Shown: piece by piece, positions 62,868 through 64,000 of the stretch | Numbering within the stretch: position 1 is the first letter of the stretch | Layout: the number at the start of each line of letters is the position of its first letter | Assembly (NCBI GenBank): GCA_030323885.1 | Contig: CM059187.1 | Span: 135,647,826 to 135,711,825 of the forward strand | DNA length: 64,000 nucleotides | From: Branchipolynoe longqiensis | Taxonomy: Eukaryota; Annelida; Polychaeta; Phyllodocida; Polynoidae | Reading direction: 5' to 3' | Translations under genes and position numbers: made by a program | The notes under the pieces: generated by a model | The model's database searches: none | What the model was told of the DNA's origin: nothing | The model's input: only the letters and a program-made list of their open reading frames with translations

Positions 62868-64000
62868 CGGATGACAATGTGAGTCAGACGGACGCGCAGC
62901 CAGAAACAACTAGGTCAACTAGAGGCTACGGAACAGCTGAGGCTATTTCGGGCAACGGTGGGCCACAGAGGGCGGGCTTGGATCCAGATCTCGATGCATG
63001 CCTCAATGAACTACTTGAATGAAAACTTCAACAACAAATGTTGTTGACCCAGAAGCACTCACGCACAGCAGACTGGACACACGATGTGTCCGATACTGAC
63101 ACAGACGAGGTCAGGTCAGTTGACTCACAACAATCAGCATTGCCCTTTGTTCCTGTGAAAAGTAAAAAGAGAGCGAAAAATGATTCGGACACTTTGTCAG
63201 GCTCTGAGTTGGGACTATCAGAGGGTGATAGCTACTGGAGGAGTAAAGTAACTTCAAAGAAGATTAAGAAACATAAGAAATCCAAGAAATCTAAGAAGTA
63301 AAATTCTTCTATATCAGATTCATCTGAATCTTCATTCCCATCATCTGACACTGAGGCAGAGGGGGTGATGGAGAAGAAACTGGCTAAGGCAGCCAAAAAG
63401 AAGAGAATTGATCCTCATAATTCTGTAAGAGTGAGATCGTTGCTAAGAACAGCTCTCGACGGTCATTTTGACACATTTTAACTGACCGAGATCATTAGCC
63501 AGGCGTGGAGAAATACACTGGCATTAAAGGCGAGAAAGAATCCTTGTTGCGTGACATGGATTCAGATGTCATCATGACGGATCAGATGAAACGTTATGAA
63601 CATATGTTGCATATCATGCAGTCAGCTGTCCTGTCTGCGATGGCTGCGATTGTGCCAGTGGCAAACCGGATGGCTAACGAAAATAAATTCACTACGTTAG
63701 CAGCAGGCATGAATGATGGCCTGGAACTCTTCGCACCAGCTAGTACATACTCCACCCATCGAAGGTTCGAGAATGCAAGGAAGTGACCAGATCCAAGTGA
63801 ATTAAGGATAGCAAGGGCAAAGAATTCACACTCTTTATGGCTCCGAAACCGATCAAGGGGAAGCCTTGGGATAAGACCTTGATGTATGGAGGACAGCTTC
63901 AGAATTCACTTAAGAAAGCAGAATCAGGTACCAAGTGTAGCAAACAGATGGGTACAAACGCAAAGCTGAAGACAGTGCGTCGAGAGCCAAGCGATAGTGA
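62868..64000 (+). pseudogene. gag: decayed gag of a second DIRS element, cut by the window end
   Basis: The same layout as the gag at 57192: acidic/Ser-rich N-terminus, Lys-rich run (KKIKKHKKSKKSKK, about 63258-63300) and Ser block (SISDSSESSFPSSD) just past a stop. The conserved core is RYEHMLHIMQSAV, PVANRMANENKFTTL and STHRRFENARK (63595-63783). Stops at about 63028, 63300 and 63480 and at least one frameshift near 63500 disable it. Identity to the first gag is clear only in the core, so this is a different DIRS family, not a duplicate. The element's RT and recombinase would lie beyond 64000. Confidence 0.8.

Overview
This looks like intergenic or accessory nuclear DNA from an animal, probably a marine invertebrate. 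It has tRNA-derived SINEs, non-LTR, LTR and DIRS-type retroelements, several families of small DNA transposons (MITEs) and very long CA, AT, GATG, CCT and CCCT microsatellites. I found no host gene that can be annotated with confidence. Almost every long open frame is a simple repeat read in frame or a mobile-element gene. No bacterial features such as operons, ribosome binding sites or CRISPR arrays are present. The species cannot be named from the sequence alone.

Layout: 0-8 kb holds a tandem tRNA-like repeat, a SINE, hAT-like MITEs and large pyrimidine and CA/TA tracts. 8-13 kb is a mosaic of one SINE family (called SINE-1 here) and a TTAA-flanked MITE family (TTAA-MITE), plus a 24-bp minisatellite that grew out of a SINE-1 tail. 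14-18 kb has GAGT, CT and AAT repeats and a LINE fragment. 19.4-23.1 kb is a 3.6-kb DNA transposon with roughly 300-bp terminal inverted repeats and a 3-bp target duplication, inserted into a SINE-1. It carries a broken minus-strand gene with N-terminal Cys/His motifs, a nuclease-like acidic core and a C-terminal CXC-like segment. I suggest it is an Academ-type element. 23-27 kb and 32-35 kb are nested repeats (SINE-1, TTAA-MITE, two solo LTRs, TA-flanked and TTA-flanked MITEs). 35-40 kb holds further MITEs, one CpG-rich segment with a possible first exon, and a 160-bp GGAT array. 41-56 kb is dominated by minisatellites (ATCTA, ATCC, CACT, CCAAA, ATAC), a tandem 577-bp duplication and more SINE-1 and TTAA-MITE copies. 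56.5-61.9 kb is a nearly intact DIRS retrotransposon (gag, RT-RNase H, tyrosine recombinase, split inverted repeats and an internal complementary region). The window ends inside the decayed gag of a second, different DIRS element.

The only genes that act together are those of the DIRS element. Its Gag-like protein, RT/RNase H and tyrosine recombinase would make a circular DNA through the complementary repeats and integrate it. The Academ-like element would have used its own nuclease-like protein on its terminal repeats. SINE-1 has no coding capacity and must have used a LINE partner. The nested insertions give a relative chronology, which is recorded in the findings.
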